A stretch of DNA of 34,856 nt from positions 1 through 34,856 of the forward strand of contig JAVKFY010000015.1 of NCBI GenBank assembly GCA_040223615.1. Direction: 5' to 3'. Within the stretch, counting starts at the first letter, position 1. Each line of letters opens with the position of its first letter. The stretch comes from JAVKFY01 sp040223615. GTDB taxonomy: Bacteria > Pseudomonadota > Alphaproteobacteria > GCA-2731375. Shown piece by piece: positions 16,516 to 27,538 of the stretch. The translations under genes and the position numbers were made by a program. A model generated the notes under the pieces. The model did no database searches. It had not been told where the DNA came from and saw only the letters and a list, made by a program, of their open reading frames with translations.

Positions 16516-18822
16516 ATGACCGATCGGCCACCCTCCCCGGTCGCCCCGGAGATGATGGGCGAGCTGTGGCCGGCCGGGCAGCCGGGTGTCGACCCGGTGC
16601 TCTACGGCCACGCCGACATCGAGCCGAAGGGCGCGTTCGAGGCGCGCAGCCTGCAGACCTTCCGCCTGACCTATACCGTCGGCCGGTTCGGGCTGGATGA
16701 TACCGGCGCGATCCGGGTGCTGTTCCGCTCGATGGGCGACAGCGGGCGACTGCAAGTCGCCAATCCGGCGGCGGAGAACTACGTCACCGCGACCAGCAGC
16801 ACCGGCATCCCGCTGCTGGTGACCTACGACGCCTACGGCGTCAGTCCAAGGCCGCGCTGGAAGTGTCTGACGGTGCGAGTCTCCGGCGGTTTCTTGCGCG
16901 AAGGCGACGTGATCACCATCGTGTTCGGCGATACGTCGGGCGGCTCGCCGGGGATGCGGCTGCAGACCTTCATCGACAACGGGTTCGAGTTCAAGGTGGT
17001 GGCGGACGTCTGCGCCGTCGGCCACTACGTGCCGATCCCGCAGAGCCCGGCGATCCGCATCGTGCCGGGCGAACCGACCGTGTGGCGCGCGGTGCTGCCG
17101 TCGCTGCGCCGGCCGGGCGAGCGCTTCCAGTTCGGGCTGAAGGCGGAGGACAGGTGGGGCAACCCGACCGACCGCGCCGCCGCGGTGCTGCGGTTCGAAA
17201 CCACCCTGCCCGTCGACGGCCTGCCGGAGCGGTTCGACTATCCGCTGGGCATGCAGGCGATGACCTTCGAGGGCCTGAGCGCCGAGCAGCCCGGCGTGCT
17301 GCGCATTGCGGTGCATGACGACGCGAGCGGCGACGTGCTGGCGGAGGCGCACCCGCTGGTGGTTCGCGACGGGGCAGTCTCGGGCTACTGGGGCGACCTG
17401 CACGGGCAGAGCGGCGAGTCGATCGGCATGACCACGGCGCGCGAGTATTTCGACTTCGCCCGCGACCGGTCGTTTCTCGATGTCACCGGGCACCAGGCGA
17501 ACGACTTCCAGGTCAACAACGCCTTCTGGCACCACCTGAACGAGCTCACCGCCGAATATCTCGACGAAGGCCGGTTCGTCACCTTCCCGGGCTACGAATG
17601 GTCCGGCAACACCGCCGTCGGCGGCGACCGCAACGTGTTCTTCCGTGCCGAAGGCCGGGCGATCCGGCGCTCCAGCCACGCGCTGCTGGCCGAACGCGAC
17701 GACATCGACACCGACGCCACCGACGCGCGCGCCCTGTTCGAGGCGATGACCGACGAGGATTGCGTGATCTACGCGCATGTCGGCGGCCGCTACGCCGACA
17801 TCGCCTACGCGCACGACCCGAAGCTGGAAACGGCGATGGAGGTGCACTCCGCCTGGGGCACGTTCGAGTGGCTGCTGACCGACGGTTTCCCGCTCGGCCA
17901 CCGCTCCGGCGTGGTCTGCAACTCCGACGGCCACAAGGGCCGGCCCGGTGCCAGCTATCCCGGCGCCTCGACGTTCGGGGCGTATGGCGGGTTGACCTGT
18001 TTCCTGACCGGCGAGCTCACGCGCGACGCGATCTTCGACTGCCTGCGCCGGCGCCACCACTACGGCACCACCGGCACACGCATGCACCTGGACGTACGCG
18101 CGACGTTCAAGACCAGCGCCCGCTTGTTCGAGCGCGACCCGAAGGCTTTCCCGGACGCCGCCTCGTCCAGCGTCGACGAGGTGATGATGGGCGACATCGC
18201 GCAGACCGCCGACGAAACGGTGACCTTGCGCCTGGAGGCGGTCACGCAAGCGCCGATCGAACGCATCGAGATACGCAACGGCACCGAGGTGCTGACGACG
18301 CTGCGCGGTCACGACGAAAATGATCTGGGCAACCGCATCCGCGTGATCTGGTCCGGCGCGGAATATCGCGGCCGCGGACGGGACACCAACTGGAAGGGAC
18401 GCGCACGGTTCGCCGGCGCCACGATCCGGCGCATCGCCAAGATCAACGCCTGGAACCCGGAGCGCCTGTTCCAGCGCAACGGCGCCGACGCCGTGGTCTT
18501 CGATGCCATCACCACGGGCAATTTCGGCGGTTTCGACGCCTGGCTCGATGGCGGCGACCGGCTGGAAGTCGCGACCAACCTCGGCACGCTCGACGTGCCG
18601 CTGGCCGAGGTCGGCCTGGACGACGTCGTGCTCGAAGCCGGCGGCCTGGAACGCCGCGTGCGCGCCTTCCGGCTGCCGGAAGAGATGACCGAGCGCGAGA
18701 TCACCGCCGAAACCGAGGTGGCCCTGACACCGCGCGGCGACAACCCGATCTGGGTGTGCGTGACCACCGAAGACGGCTTCCAGGCCTGGTCCAGCCCGAT
18801 CTACCTGTTTCGCGACAATTAG
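16516..18822 (+). CDS. Large DUF3604 protein, PHP-like putative metal-dependent hydrolase
   Basis: A 768-aa protein with no signal peptide, so probably cytoplasmic. Residues 1 to about 280 look beta-rich. The DUF3604 core starts at GYWGDLHGQSGES (Asp294, His296, Gln298) and continues with LDVTGHQAND (Asp322, His326), IYAHVGG (His421), MEVHSAWG (Glu442, His444), NSDGHKGRPG (Asp471, His473) and RRRHHYGTTGTRM. These resemble the scattered His/Asp metal ligands of PHP phosphoesterases, though the usual HxH is His-Gly-Gln here. DUF3604 proteins have no established substrate. AAGGG lies just before the ATG. Its place behind dpaL and two carbamoylases suggests a hydrolytic role in the same catabolic route; this is inference. 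Confidence 0.85.
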   Translation: MTDRPPSPVAPEMMGELWPAGQPGVDPVLYGHADIEPKGAFEARSLQTFRLTYTVGRFGLDDTGAIRVLFRSMGDSGRLQVANPAAENYVTATSSTGIPLLVTYDAYGVSPRPRWKCLTVRVSGGFLREGDVITIVFGDTSGGSPGMRLQTFIDNGFEFKVVADVCAVGHYVPIPQSPAIRIVPGEPTVWRAVLPSLRRPGERFQFGLKAEDRWGNPTDRAAAVLRFETTLPVDGLPERFDYPLGMQAMTFEGLSAEQPGVLRIAVHDDASGDVLAEAHPLVVRDGAVSGYWGDLHGQSGESIGMTTAREYFDFARDRSFLDVTGHQANDFQVNNAFWHHLNELTAEYLDEGRFVTFPGYEWSGNTAVGGDRNVFFRAEGRAIRRSSHALLAERDDIDTDATDARALFEAMTDEDCVIYAHVGGRYADIAYAHDPKLETAMEVHSAWGTFEWLLTDGFPLGHRSGVVCNSDGHKGRPGASYPGASTFGAYGGLTCFLTGELTRDAIFDCLRRRHHYGTTGTRMHLDVRATFKTSARLFERDPKAFPDAASSSVDEVMMGDIAQTADETVTLRLEAVTQAPIERIEIRNGTEVLTTLRGHDENDLGNRIRVIWSGAEYRGRGRDTNWKGRARFAGATIRRIAKINAWNPERLFQRNGADAVVFDAITTGNFGGFDAWLDGGDRLEVATNLGTLDVPLAEVGLDDVVLEAGGLERRVRAFRLPEEMTEREITAETEVALTPRGDNPIWVCVTTEDGFQAWSSPIYLFRDN

Positions 18823-18871
18823 CTGCGTGCCGAGTCGCTTGGCTGCGTCTGCTCAGAGTTCGATTCATGAA

Positions 18872-18909
18872 ACGGCCGGTCCCGCTCGATGCGGGGCCAG
18901 CCGTGTTTT
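18872..18909 (+). terminator. Rho-independent terminator closing the dpaL-DUF3604 operon
   Basis: ACGGCCGGTCCCGC (18872-18885) pairs at 12 of 14 positions with GCGGGGCCAGCCGT (18891-18904) around TCGAT, followed by GTTTT. It lies 50 bases after the DUF3604 stop and before the convergent catalase gene. Confidence 0.72.
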
Positions 18910-18957
18910 CACGAGTCGTCGGAACGGTTTAGCGGGCATTGCTCGCCCGCCATGCGA

Positions 18958-21072
<2,115 letters not shown>

Positions 21073-21166
21073 AGCTGCGCCTCTCCGATCCACATGAGAA
21101 ATGCGCCTCTCGGCAAGACGCTGCTAACGCAACGCCGGTTTGTCGGATTGGTTGCCTGGCTTGGTC

Positions 21167-22849
21167 CTATCGTGTCGGGCGCAGCAGCCGGCTGCCGTCG
21201 GCGGTGCGAAACAATTCGACATAACGACCCTGCGCGACCATTTCGTCGAGCTGCGCCCGCACCGCTGGCGATACGCGCAGCCGATATTGCAGGACGTAGG
21301 CGTCCGGCAATCGTTCGAGCTTCGCCTTCAGCAGCGCGCCGTCGCCGCGAAAGAATGTCTGCTCGATGACGAGATGACGCAGGCTCGGGACGTAGTGGGC
21401 GAAGTGGTAGGCGGTGACCAGCACCGGCCGCGCGCCGGCGTCGGCGAAGTAGTCGGCGAGTGCCCGGTTCAATGCCGGGTCGCCGATCTCCTCCTGCGCC
21501 GCTCGTTGCTCGGCCAGCAGGCGGCTGTCGGTCCTGAAGAAAGGTGAACCGACGAGGCCGTAAACGGCGCCGCCGACCAGGATCAGCAGGCCGGCGAACC
21601 CGGCCCAGCGCCACGGCCAGGCGCCGACCGGCAGGCGCGAGGCGAGATGACCGTAGCCGGCCCCGGCCGCGAGGGTCAGGACGGCCAGTACCGGCAGCAG
21701 GTTGCGTTCGTCGTAGCTCCACAGGAACACCCAGGCGACGGCGTAGGGCAGCGCCAGCAGGCCGACCGCGAGTTGCCAGAACCGCTGACGCAGGGCGCCG
21801 ACAAGGCCGGCGACGGTCGCCAGCAGCCACGGCCAGGGCAGCAGGTCGCGCAACATCGCCACGGCATGCGCCGGACGGTCGAGCAGCGCCCTGCCCCGGT
21901 GTACGTCGGTGTCGACGAAGGCCGGCACCAGCCATCGCTCCGCGCCGGCGAGGATCAACGCGTACTGCCAGACGTACCAGGGGCCGGCCAGGACCAGGAT
22001 CGTTACGGCTGTGCGAAGCCGCAGCTCACGCGGCACCAGCAAGGGATAGACGAGTGCGACGGCAAGGCCGGCCTGCTTGGTCAGCGCCGCCGTCGCCGCG
22101 ACCGCCGCGCCCAGCAGGACCAGGCGGCGGTCGTCACTGTCGCGGCCGAGCCAGGCCGCGACCAGCGCCGCCACGGTGAGAGCCGCGACCGGCATGTCGG
22201 CGGTTCCCGTAAACAACCGGTGGCTCACCGTCGGTGCCAACGCGCCGAACAGCACCAGTGCAGCGATGCCGGCAGCGTGGCGGCCGACGGCCACCAATGC
22301 GACGCCGCACCCCAGCAGCATCGCCGGCGCGGCCATGGTGACAGCCTTGGCGAAAAGCTGGACGTCGACCGTGCCGTGCCAGGCGTAAGCCACCGAGGCC
22401 GCCGCCGGCAGCAGTTGCGGATAGTCGAGGATGCGGGCCGGCAGCGTGCCGGCGGCCCAGTCCGCCGCCCAGCGGTTCCACGACACGATGGCGTCGGCGG
22501 CGCGGAAGATCGACGTGTCCTGCGCGACGCCGACCGCAAGAGCGACACCGAGCGCGGCCAGCGCCGCGATCACGGCGAGCGTCGCCGGCAGACTCGGTCC
22601 ACGCCGCCACACCAGCCACGCCAGCGCCGCGACCTCGACGACGAGCAGGGCCGCGAGCGTCGATCGCGTGTAGAGGCCGAGCAGAACCAGCGCCAGCACC
22701 AACCAGAAATTCGCCAGCAAGGAAAGCGGCGGCGCCAGCAGCGTCCAATGCCAGGGGCGAGCGCGCGGCATTGTCAGGAGCAGAATCAGGCTGCCCGGCA
22801 ACAGCAAAGCCTGCGCGAGGGCGAGCCAGCCGGTCAGCGCCAGCATCAT
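21167..22849 (-). CDS. GT-C-type membrane glycosyltransferase (ArnT/PMT-like)
   Basis: A 560-aa polytopic membrane protein with about eleven to thirteen hydrophobic segments through residue 450 and a soluble C-terminal tail of about 110 residues. The overall layout, with an acidic loop near DTSIFRAADAIVSWNRWAADW after the first membrane segments, resembles lipid-linked-sugar glycosyltransferases of the dolichyl-phosphate-mannose/ArnT group, which transfer sugars to periplasmic acceptors. The acceptor is unknown. It starts 3 bases after the methyltransferase stop and ends the GT2-methyltransferase-GT-C cassette. The GT2 protein upstream could make the lipid-phosphate sugar this enzyme uses. 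Confidence 0.72.
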   Translation of the reverse strand: MMLALTGWLALAQALLLPGSLILLLTMPRARPWHWTLLAPPLSLLANFWLVLALVLLGLYTRSTLAALLVVEVAALAWLVWRRGPSLPATLAVIAALAALGVALAVGVAQDTSIFRAADAIVSWNRWAADWAAGTLPARILDYPQLLPAAASVAYAWHGTVDVQLFAKAVTMAAPAMLLGCGVALVAVGRHAAGIAALVLFGALAPTVSHRLFTGTADMPVAALTVAALVAAWLGRDSDDRRLVLLGAAVAATAALTKQAGLAVALVYPLLVPRELRLRTAVTILVLAGPWYVWQYALILAGAERWLVPAFVDTDVHRGRALLDRPAHAVAMLRDLLPWPWLLATVAGLVGALRQRFWQLAVGLLALPYAVAWVFLWSYDERNLLPVLAVLTLAAGAGYGHLASRLPVGAWPWRWAGFAGLLILVGGAVYGLVGSPFFRTDSRLLAEQRAAQEEIGDPALNRALADYFADAGARPVLVTAYHFAHYVPSLRHLVIEQTFFRGDGALLKAKLERLPDAYVLQYRLRVSPAVRAQLDEMVAQGRYVELFRTADGSRLLRPTR

Positions 22850-22852
22850 GGC

Positions 22853-23482
22853 CTATGCCTTGCGGGCGACGACGGAACGCTGGGTCAGGATCGGCGGCCA
22901 GTGCATCGCGGTATCGACCAGCTCGGCGCGATCACCCAGCGCCTCGCGCACCTCCGGCAACCGCAATGGCCGCTCGTCGTGGAACGCCCACTGGTCGAGC
23001 CGTTCCGCCACCCCGCGCACCAGCCGGTAGAGCCAGGTCGGGGTCGGGAAGAAGATCACCGCATGGCCGCCGGGGTGCAGGCAGTCGAGGTGCGCGGCAA
23101 CGATGCGCGCGGTCCCGGCGACGTCGAAATGCTCGATCAGGCCGAGGCTCAACGACAGGTCGGCCTCCGGCCTGGGGCGCCAGTGCAGCAAGTCGGCCTG
23201 TTCCAGCACCAGTTGCTCGCTGACGATGCGCTGTCGCAGCCGGTCCAGCCCGGTGCCGTTGTTGTCGACCACGTGGTAGCGCGACGGCCGGAAGTGGCGG
23301 CGAATATCGCTGTAGACGCAACTGTCGGCGCCGCCGAGCTCGACGATGTGCGGGTTGTTCGGCAGGTCCAGGCGGCGAAGGTGCCGGCGCACGGCGGCGA
23401 TGGTGTAGTTGCGGGTGACATGCGCGGCCGGAAATGGCCGGCTGTAATAGGCGTCCCAATCGGTGGCGCGCGCCTGGCTCAC
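22853..23482 (-). CDS. SAM-dependent methyltransferase (class I)
   Basis: A 209-aa protein with the Rossmann SAM-binding motif IVELGGADSC at residues 46-55, an acidic residue after beta-2 (VVDNNG), and SLGLIEHFDVAG followed by the LHPGGHAVIFFPTP strand. The likely start is GTG at 23482, overlapping the GT2 stop as GTGA, so translation is coupled; a longer open frame upstream lies within the GT2 gene in another frame. Substrate is unknown, but position between two glycosyltransferases suggests it modifies a sugar or lipid carrier in the same pathway. Confidence 0.78.
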   Translation of the reverse strand: MSQARATDWDAYYSRPFPAAHVTRNYTIAAVRRHLRRLDLPNNPHIVELGGADSCVYSDIRRHFRPSRYHVVDNNGTGLDRLRQRIVSEQLVLEQADLLHWRPRPEADLSLSLGLIEHFDVAGTARIVAAHLDCLHPGGHAVIFFPTPTWLYRLVRGVAERLDQWAFHDERPLRLPEVREALGDRAELVDTAMHWPPILTQRSVVARKA

Positions 23483-24528
23483 AGCGGTACCCGGCGCCGG
23501 GGCAGGAACAGGCGATAGGCCAGCATGTAGACCGGGACCAGCAGGAGTTCGGCGACAAGGTTCGCCGCCGTCGGCGCCATCGACACTTGCCAGAGCAATA
23601 TCAGGAACGGAATGCTCGACAGGACATACACGCCAGCGAGCCACAAGGCGTCGCGCGGCCGCTGGCGTCCGCCGACCAGCCGCCGGTGGCCCTCCGCGAA
23701 GCCGCCGAACTGCAGCAGCTTGGCCAGTACCAGTGCGGTGATGGTGTCCTGAACCTGTACGAATGCCGCGAATGCGACATGCTCGAGCGCGCCGCAGACC
23801 ACGATCAGCAGCAGCACCGACAACAGCACCGCATAAATGCGCAGCGAGTCGACCACCGGGCGGAAGTGCGAGGCCAGGTTGCTGTCGTGATAGACGGTGG
23901 TGATCGGCACCTCGGCGACCGGCAGGCCGCGGGCGATGACGTAGATCAGCATGCGCAGTTCGAACGCATAGCGGCCGGTGCGCAGTTCCGACAGCGGGCG
24001 CAGCAGCGGCGCGGCGATGGCGCGCAGGCCGGATTGCGTGTCGGTCAGCCGGCGTCCCCAGAAGATGCACATCAGGTGCCGCGTCGCGTGATTGCCCAGC
24101 AGGCTGCGCGGCGGCATCGGCGGACCGATGCGGCGCACACCGACCGTCAGCGGCGCGGCGCCGTCGCGGAAGGCGCGAGATACCGCGATCACGTCGTCGG
24201 GCAGGTGCTGGCCGTCGGCATCGACCGTGACCACGCCGGCGAGGTCGAGATGGCTCTCCGCCGCGGCGGCGAATCCGGCCTTCAGCGCCGCGCCCTTGCC
24301 GGTGTTGCCAGGCTGATGCAGCACCGTGGCGCCGGCTGCCTCCGCATCGGCGAAGATCGCAGCGAAGTCGGCGCCGCTGCCGTCGTCGACCACCAGGACG
24401 GTGGCGAACTCATCGCGCGACACCAGGTCGTGCACCAAGCCGACCAACCTGGGGTCGGGACGGAAAGCGGGGATGACCGCGACGAGCGGTGGCGCGGAGG
24501 GCGACGGCCGTGCGTCAGCGGAGGCCAT
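23479..24528 (-). CDS. GT2 glycosyltransferase with C-terminal membrane region (DPM1-like)
   Basis: A 349-aa enzyme. The GT-A domain (about residues 12-220) shows VAVIPAFRPD, VVDDGSG and the metal-binding VDADGQH with Asp103-Ala-Asp105, then TDTQSGLRAI, typical of polyprenyl-phosphate mannose/glucose synthases. Several hydrophobic segments follow from about 225 to 345, anchoring it in the inner membrane. The expected product is a polyprenyl-phosphate sugar facing the cytoplasm. The gene begins 13 bases after the dppF stop with no clear Shine-Dalgarno, suggesting transcription as part of the dpp block, and overlaps the methyltransferase start. Confidence 0.85.
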   Translation of the reverse strand: MASADARPSPSAPPLVAVIPAFRPDPRLVGLVHDLVSRDEFATVLVVDDGSGADFAAIFADAEAAGATVLHQPGNTGKGAALKAGFAAAAESHLDLAGVVTVDADGQHLPDDVIAVSRAFRDGAAPLTVGVRRIGPPMPPRSLLGNHATRHLMCIFWGRRLTDTQSGLRAIAAPLLRPLSELRTGRYAFELRMLIYVIARGLPVAEVPITTVYHDSNLASHFRPVVDSLRIYAVLLSVLLLIVVCGALEHVAFAAFVQVQDTITALVLAKLLQFGGFAEGHRRLVGGRQRPRDALWLAGVYVLSSIPFLILLWQVSMAPTAANLVAELLLVPVYMLAYRLFLPRRRVPL

Positions 24529-24541
24529 CGCGGGCGACGCG

Positions 24542-25597
24542 CTAGATGACAGTGGCCGGCGAGGTTCGCTCCAGCTTCACCGGCGCCGCGCCCGGTTCGC
24601 GCAGGTGGCAGGCGACGGCGTGGTTCGGCTGCACCTCGCGCAAGGCCGGGACCTCGCTGCGGCAACGGTCGACCGCGTAGGGGCAGCGGGTGTGGAAGCG
24701 GCAGCCCGACGGTGGGTTGATCGGGCTCGGCACATCGCCCTGCAGGATGATGCGCTCGCGCTTCAACCGCGGATTCGGGATCGGCACCGCCGACAGCAGT
24801 GCCTCGGTGTAGGGGTGGAGCGGTGTCTCGAACAGCGTACGCTTGTCGGTGATCTCGACGATCTGGCCGAGATACATCACCGCGACGCGATGGCTGATGT
24901 GCTCCACCACCGCAAGGTCGTGGCTGATGAACAGGTAGGCGAGCTTGAACTCCTCCTGCAGGTCCATCAGCAGGTTGATGACCTGCGCCTGCACCGAGAC
25001 ATCGAGCGCGCTGACCGGCTCGTCGGCGATGATCACTTCGGGCTGCAGGGCGAGCGCCCGGGCGATGCCGAGGCGCTGGCGCTGGCCGCCAGAGAACTCG
25101 TGCGGGTACTTGACCATATGTTCGCCGCGCAGGCCGACGCGCTCGAACAGCGCTTCGACGCGGTCGTGCTTGTCCTTGCCTGACGCCAGGCGGTAGTTGG
25201 TCAGTGGCTCGCCGACGATGTCACCAGCAACCATGCGCGGATTCAGCGACGAATACGGATCCTGGAACACCATCTGCAACTCGCGGCGGAAGCGACGCAT
25301 GCCGCCGCGACCCATGGTGGTCACGTCCTCGCCACGAATGGTGATGTCGCCATCGGTCGGCTCGATCAGCCGCATCAGGGTCTTGCCGACCGTCGACTTG
25401 CCGCAGCCGCTCTCGCCGACCAGCCCGAGCGTTTCGCCGCGGCGGATCTGGAAGCTCACGCCGTCGACCGCCAGCACCTGGCCGACCACGCGCTGCAACA
25501 GGCCGCGGCGGACCGGGAAGTGCTTCTTCAGGTCGCGCACTTCCAGAACGGTATCGCCGACCTGGTTGGTGTTGGAGTTCACGGGACGATCATCCAT
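24542..25597 (-). CDS. dppF: Dipeptide/oligopeptide-type ABC transporter ATPase (DppF-like)
   Basis: A 351-aa ABC ATPase powering peptide-type uptake. Walker A GESGCGKST (Lys67), signature FSGGQRQRLGIARAL, Walker B VIIADEPVSALD and the switch His in LFISHDLAVVEH are all intact. The C-terminal oligopeptide-transporter extension with CRFHTRCPYAVDRC is present, whose Cys residues ligate an iron-sulfur cluster in some relatives. The ATG at 25597 overlaps the dppD stop by 8 bases. It ends the five-gene transporter set, followed after 13 bases by the GT2 gene. Confidence 0.94.
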   Translation of the reverse strand: MDDRPVNSNTNQVGDTVLEVRDLKKHFPVRRGLLQRVVGQVLAVDGVSFQIRRGETLGLVGESGCGKSTVGKTLMRLIEPTDGDITIRGEDVTTMGRGGMRRFRRELQMVFQDPYSSLNPRMVAGDIVGEPLTNYRLASGKDKHDRVEALFERVGLRGEHMVKYPHEFSGGQRQRLGIARALALQPEVIIADEPVSALDVSVQAQVINLLMDLQEEFKLAYLFISHDLAVVEHISHRVAVMYLGQIVEITDKRTLFETPLHPYTEALLSAVPIPNPRLKRERIILQGDVPSPINPPSGCRFHTRCPYAVDRCRSEVPALREVQPNHAVACHLREPGAAPVKLERTSPATVI

Positions 25598-26642
25598 TGG
25601 CCGCCCTCACCCTGTCGGTCTCGAAGCAGGCGGCCCAGTGGGCGGGCGCCTTGAGATCGAAGGTCGGCGCCTCCTGGTGGCAGCGTTCGGTCGCGAAGGC
25701 GCAGCGCGGCGCGAAGGCGCAACCACGTATGTCGTCCTTCAGCGACGGCACGGTGCCCGGGATTTCCTGCAGCCGCGGCCGCTTGCCGACGTGCGTCGCC
25801 GCCTCGTTGAGGCGCGGCACCGAGCCCATCAGGCCGTAGGTGTAAGGGTGCATCGGGTTGCCGAACAGCTCGTCGACCGTGGCTTCCTCGACCTTGCGGC
25901 CGGCGTACATCACCACCACCCGCTCGGCCATCTCGGCGACCACGCCGAGATCGTGCGTGATCAGGATGATGGCGGCGCCGAACTCGTCCTTCAGGTCGAC
26001 CATCAGCTTCAGGATCTGGGCCTGGATGGTGACGTCCAGCGCCGTGGTCGGCTCGTCGGCGATCAGCACCTTGGGGTTGCAGGACAGCGCCATGGCGATC
26101 ATCACCCGCTGGCGCATGCCGCCGGACATCTGGTGCGGATACTCCTTCACGCGGCGTTCCGCGTCCGGGATCTTGACCAGCGCCAGCATTTCGGCGGCCT
26201 TGTCCATCGCCTCTTTCTCGGACAGGTCCTGATGCAGGATCAGCGCCTCGGCGATCTGCCGCCCGACCGTCAGGACCGGGTTCAGCGACGTCATCGGCTC
26301 CTGGAAGATCATCGAGATGTCGTTGCCGCGAACCTTCCGCATCTCTTCGTCGGGCATGTTGAGCATGTCGCGGCCGTCGAAGGTGATCGATCCGGAAACG
26401 ATCTTCGCCGGCGGCTGTGGCACCAGCCGCAGGATCGACATTGCCGTGACCGATTTGCCGCAGCCGCTCTCGCCGACGATGCACAGCGTCTCGCCGCGCT
26501 TGAGCTCGAAGGAGACGCCGTCGACCGCCTTGACCACGCCATCGCGGGTGTAGAAGTGGGTGCCGAGATTGTCGACCTTCAGGATCGGACGTTCGGCGAC
26601 TGCATCGGGTTGCGGCCGGGCCGCGGTTGTCGTCGTGGTCAT
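25590..26642 (-). CDS. dppD: Dipeptide/oligopeptide-type ABC transporter ATPase (DppD-like)
   Basis: A 350-aa ABC ATPase pairing with DppF to form the nucleotide-binding heterodimer. Walker A GESGCGKSV (Lys63), signature MSGGMRQRVMIAMAL, Walker B VLIADEPTTALD and ITHDLGVVAEM are visible, followed by the C-terminal extension with CAFAPRCAFATERC. The DppD-type signature (SGGMRQR) distinguishes it from DppF (SGGQRQR). It starts 3 bases after the dppC stop and has a threonine-rich, low-complexity N-terminus before the ABC core at about residue 19. Confidence 0.94.
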   Translation of the reverse strand: MTTTTTAARPQPDAVAERPILKVDNLGTHFYTRDGVVKAVDGVSFELKRGETLCIVGESGCGKSVTAMSILRLVPQPPAKIVSGSITFDGRDMLNMPDEEMRKVRGNDISMIFQEPMTSLNPVLTVGRQIAEALILHQDLSEKEAMDKAAEMLALVKIPDAERRVKEYPHQMSGGMRQRVMIAMALSCNPKVLIADEPTTALDVTIQAQILKLMVDLKDEFGAAIILITHDLGVVAEMAERVVVMYAGRKVEEATVDELFGNPMHPYTYGLMGSVPRLNEAATHVGKRPRLQEIPGTVPSLKDDIRGCAFAPRCAFATERCHQEAPTFDLKAPAHWAACFETDRVRAANG

Positions 26643-26645
26643 GGA

Positions 26646-27527
26646 CTACATCCGCCGCCGCAGTCGTGGGTCGAGCGTGTCGCGCAGGCCGTCGCCCAGA
26701 ATGTTCACCACCAGCACGCAGACCGCCAGGAAAACGCCCGGGAAGAAGATGATGTGCGGCGCGATCTGGAAATAGGCGCGGCCCTCGGAAATCATGTTGC
26801 CCCAGCTCGGGATCTCCGGCGGCGTGCCGGCGCCCAGGAAGCTCAACACCGCCTCGAAGATCATCGACGAGGCGCAGATGTAGGTCGCCTGCACGATCAG
26901 CGGCGCCACCGTGTTGGGCAGGATGTGCCGGATCAAGATTTTCGGGAAGCTGGTGCCGATCGAGATCGCCGCCTCAACATAAGGCATCTCGCGAATGGTC
27001 AGCACCACGCCGCGCACCAGCCGGACCACGCGCGGGATCTCGATCACCGTCAGCGCCAGGATCACGTTCTGCACCGACGCGCCGGTCAGCGCCATCAGCG
27101 CGATCGCCAGCAGCACGCCCGGGATCGCCATCAGGCCGTCCATGATGCGCATGACGATGGCATCGACCAGGCGCACATATCCGGCCACCAGGCCGATGGT
27201 CAGGCCCACCGCCGTCGACAGCGCGGCGACGCAGAGCCCGACGACGAGCGATATCTGGCTGCCGTGCAACGTGCGCGCGAAGACGTCGCGGCCGTACATG
27301 TCGGTGCCGAACAGGTGGTCGCCGACACCGGTCTTCTTCAGCCGGTCGATCGGGCTGAGCTGCAGCGGATCGACCGTGAGCCACGGCGCCAGCAGCGCGA
27401 TCAGCACCAGGATCGCCAGCAGCACGAGGCCGACCATGACGACCGGGTTGCGCCTGACGTAGTGGCCGAAGCGGCTGAGTCGGCCAGCTGGTGCGGCGGA
27501 GATGATTTCAGAGGTAGTGGCTGCCAT
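26646..27527 (-). CDS. dppC: Dipeptide-type ABC transporter permease (DppC-like)
   Basis: A 293-aa inner-membrane permease with about six transmembrane helices, the first at residues 28-48 (PVVMVGLVLLAILVLIALLA). HLFGTDMYGRDVFARTLHGSQISL is the DppC hallmark, and the EAAISIGTSFPKILIRHILPN segment is the coupling loop that contacts the ATPases. The ATG at 27527 has GAGGGC upstream. A longer open frame upstream is a shadow within dppB. The dppB stop is 11 bases away. Confidence 0.94.
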   Translation of the reverse strand: MAATTSEIISAAPAGRLSRFGHYVRRNPVVMVGLVLLAILVLIALLAPWLTVDPLQLSPIDRLKKTGVGDHLFGTDMYGRDVFARTLHGSQISLVVGLCVAALSTAVGLTIGLVAGYVRLVDAIVMRIMDGLMAIPGVLLAIALMALTGASVQNVILALTVIEIPRVVRLVRGVVLTIREMPYVEAAISIGTSFPKILIRHILPNTVAPLIVQATYICASSMIFEAVLSFLGAGTPPEIPSWGNMISEGRAYFQIAPHIIFFPGVFLAVCVLVVNILGDGLRDTLDPRLRRRM

Positions 27528-27538
27528 GACGCGCGCCC

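Noticed and set aside
21647..23518. 623-aa plus-strand open frame antisense to the glycosyltransferase and methyltransferase genes
   Set aside because: Gln/Arg/His-rich shadow sequence; the minus-strand genes have motif I of a methyltransferase and clear membrane helices.
23483..24070. N-terminal extension of the methyltransferase open frame
   Set aside because: It lies inside the GT2 gene in another frame, and the GTG at 23482 with GTGA overlap gives a methyltransferase of normal length.
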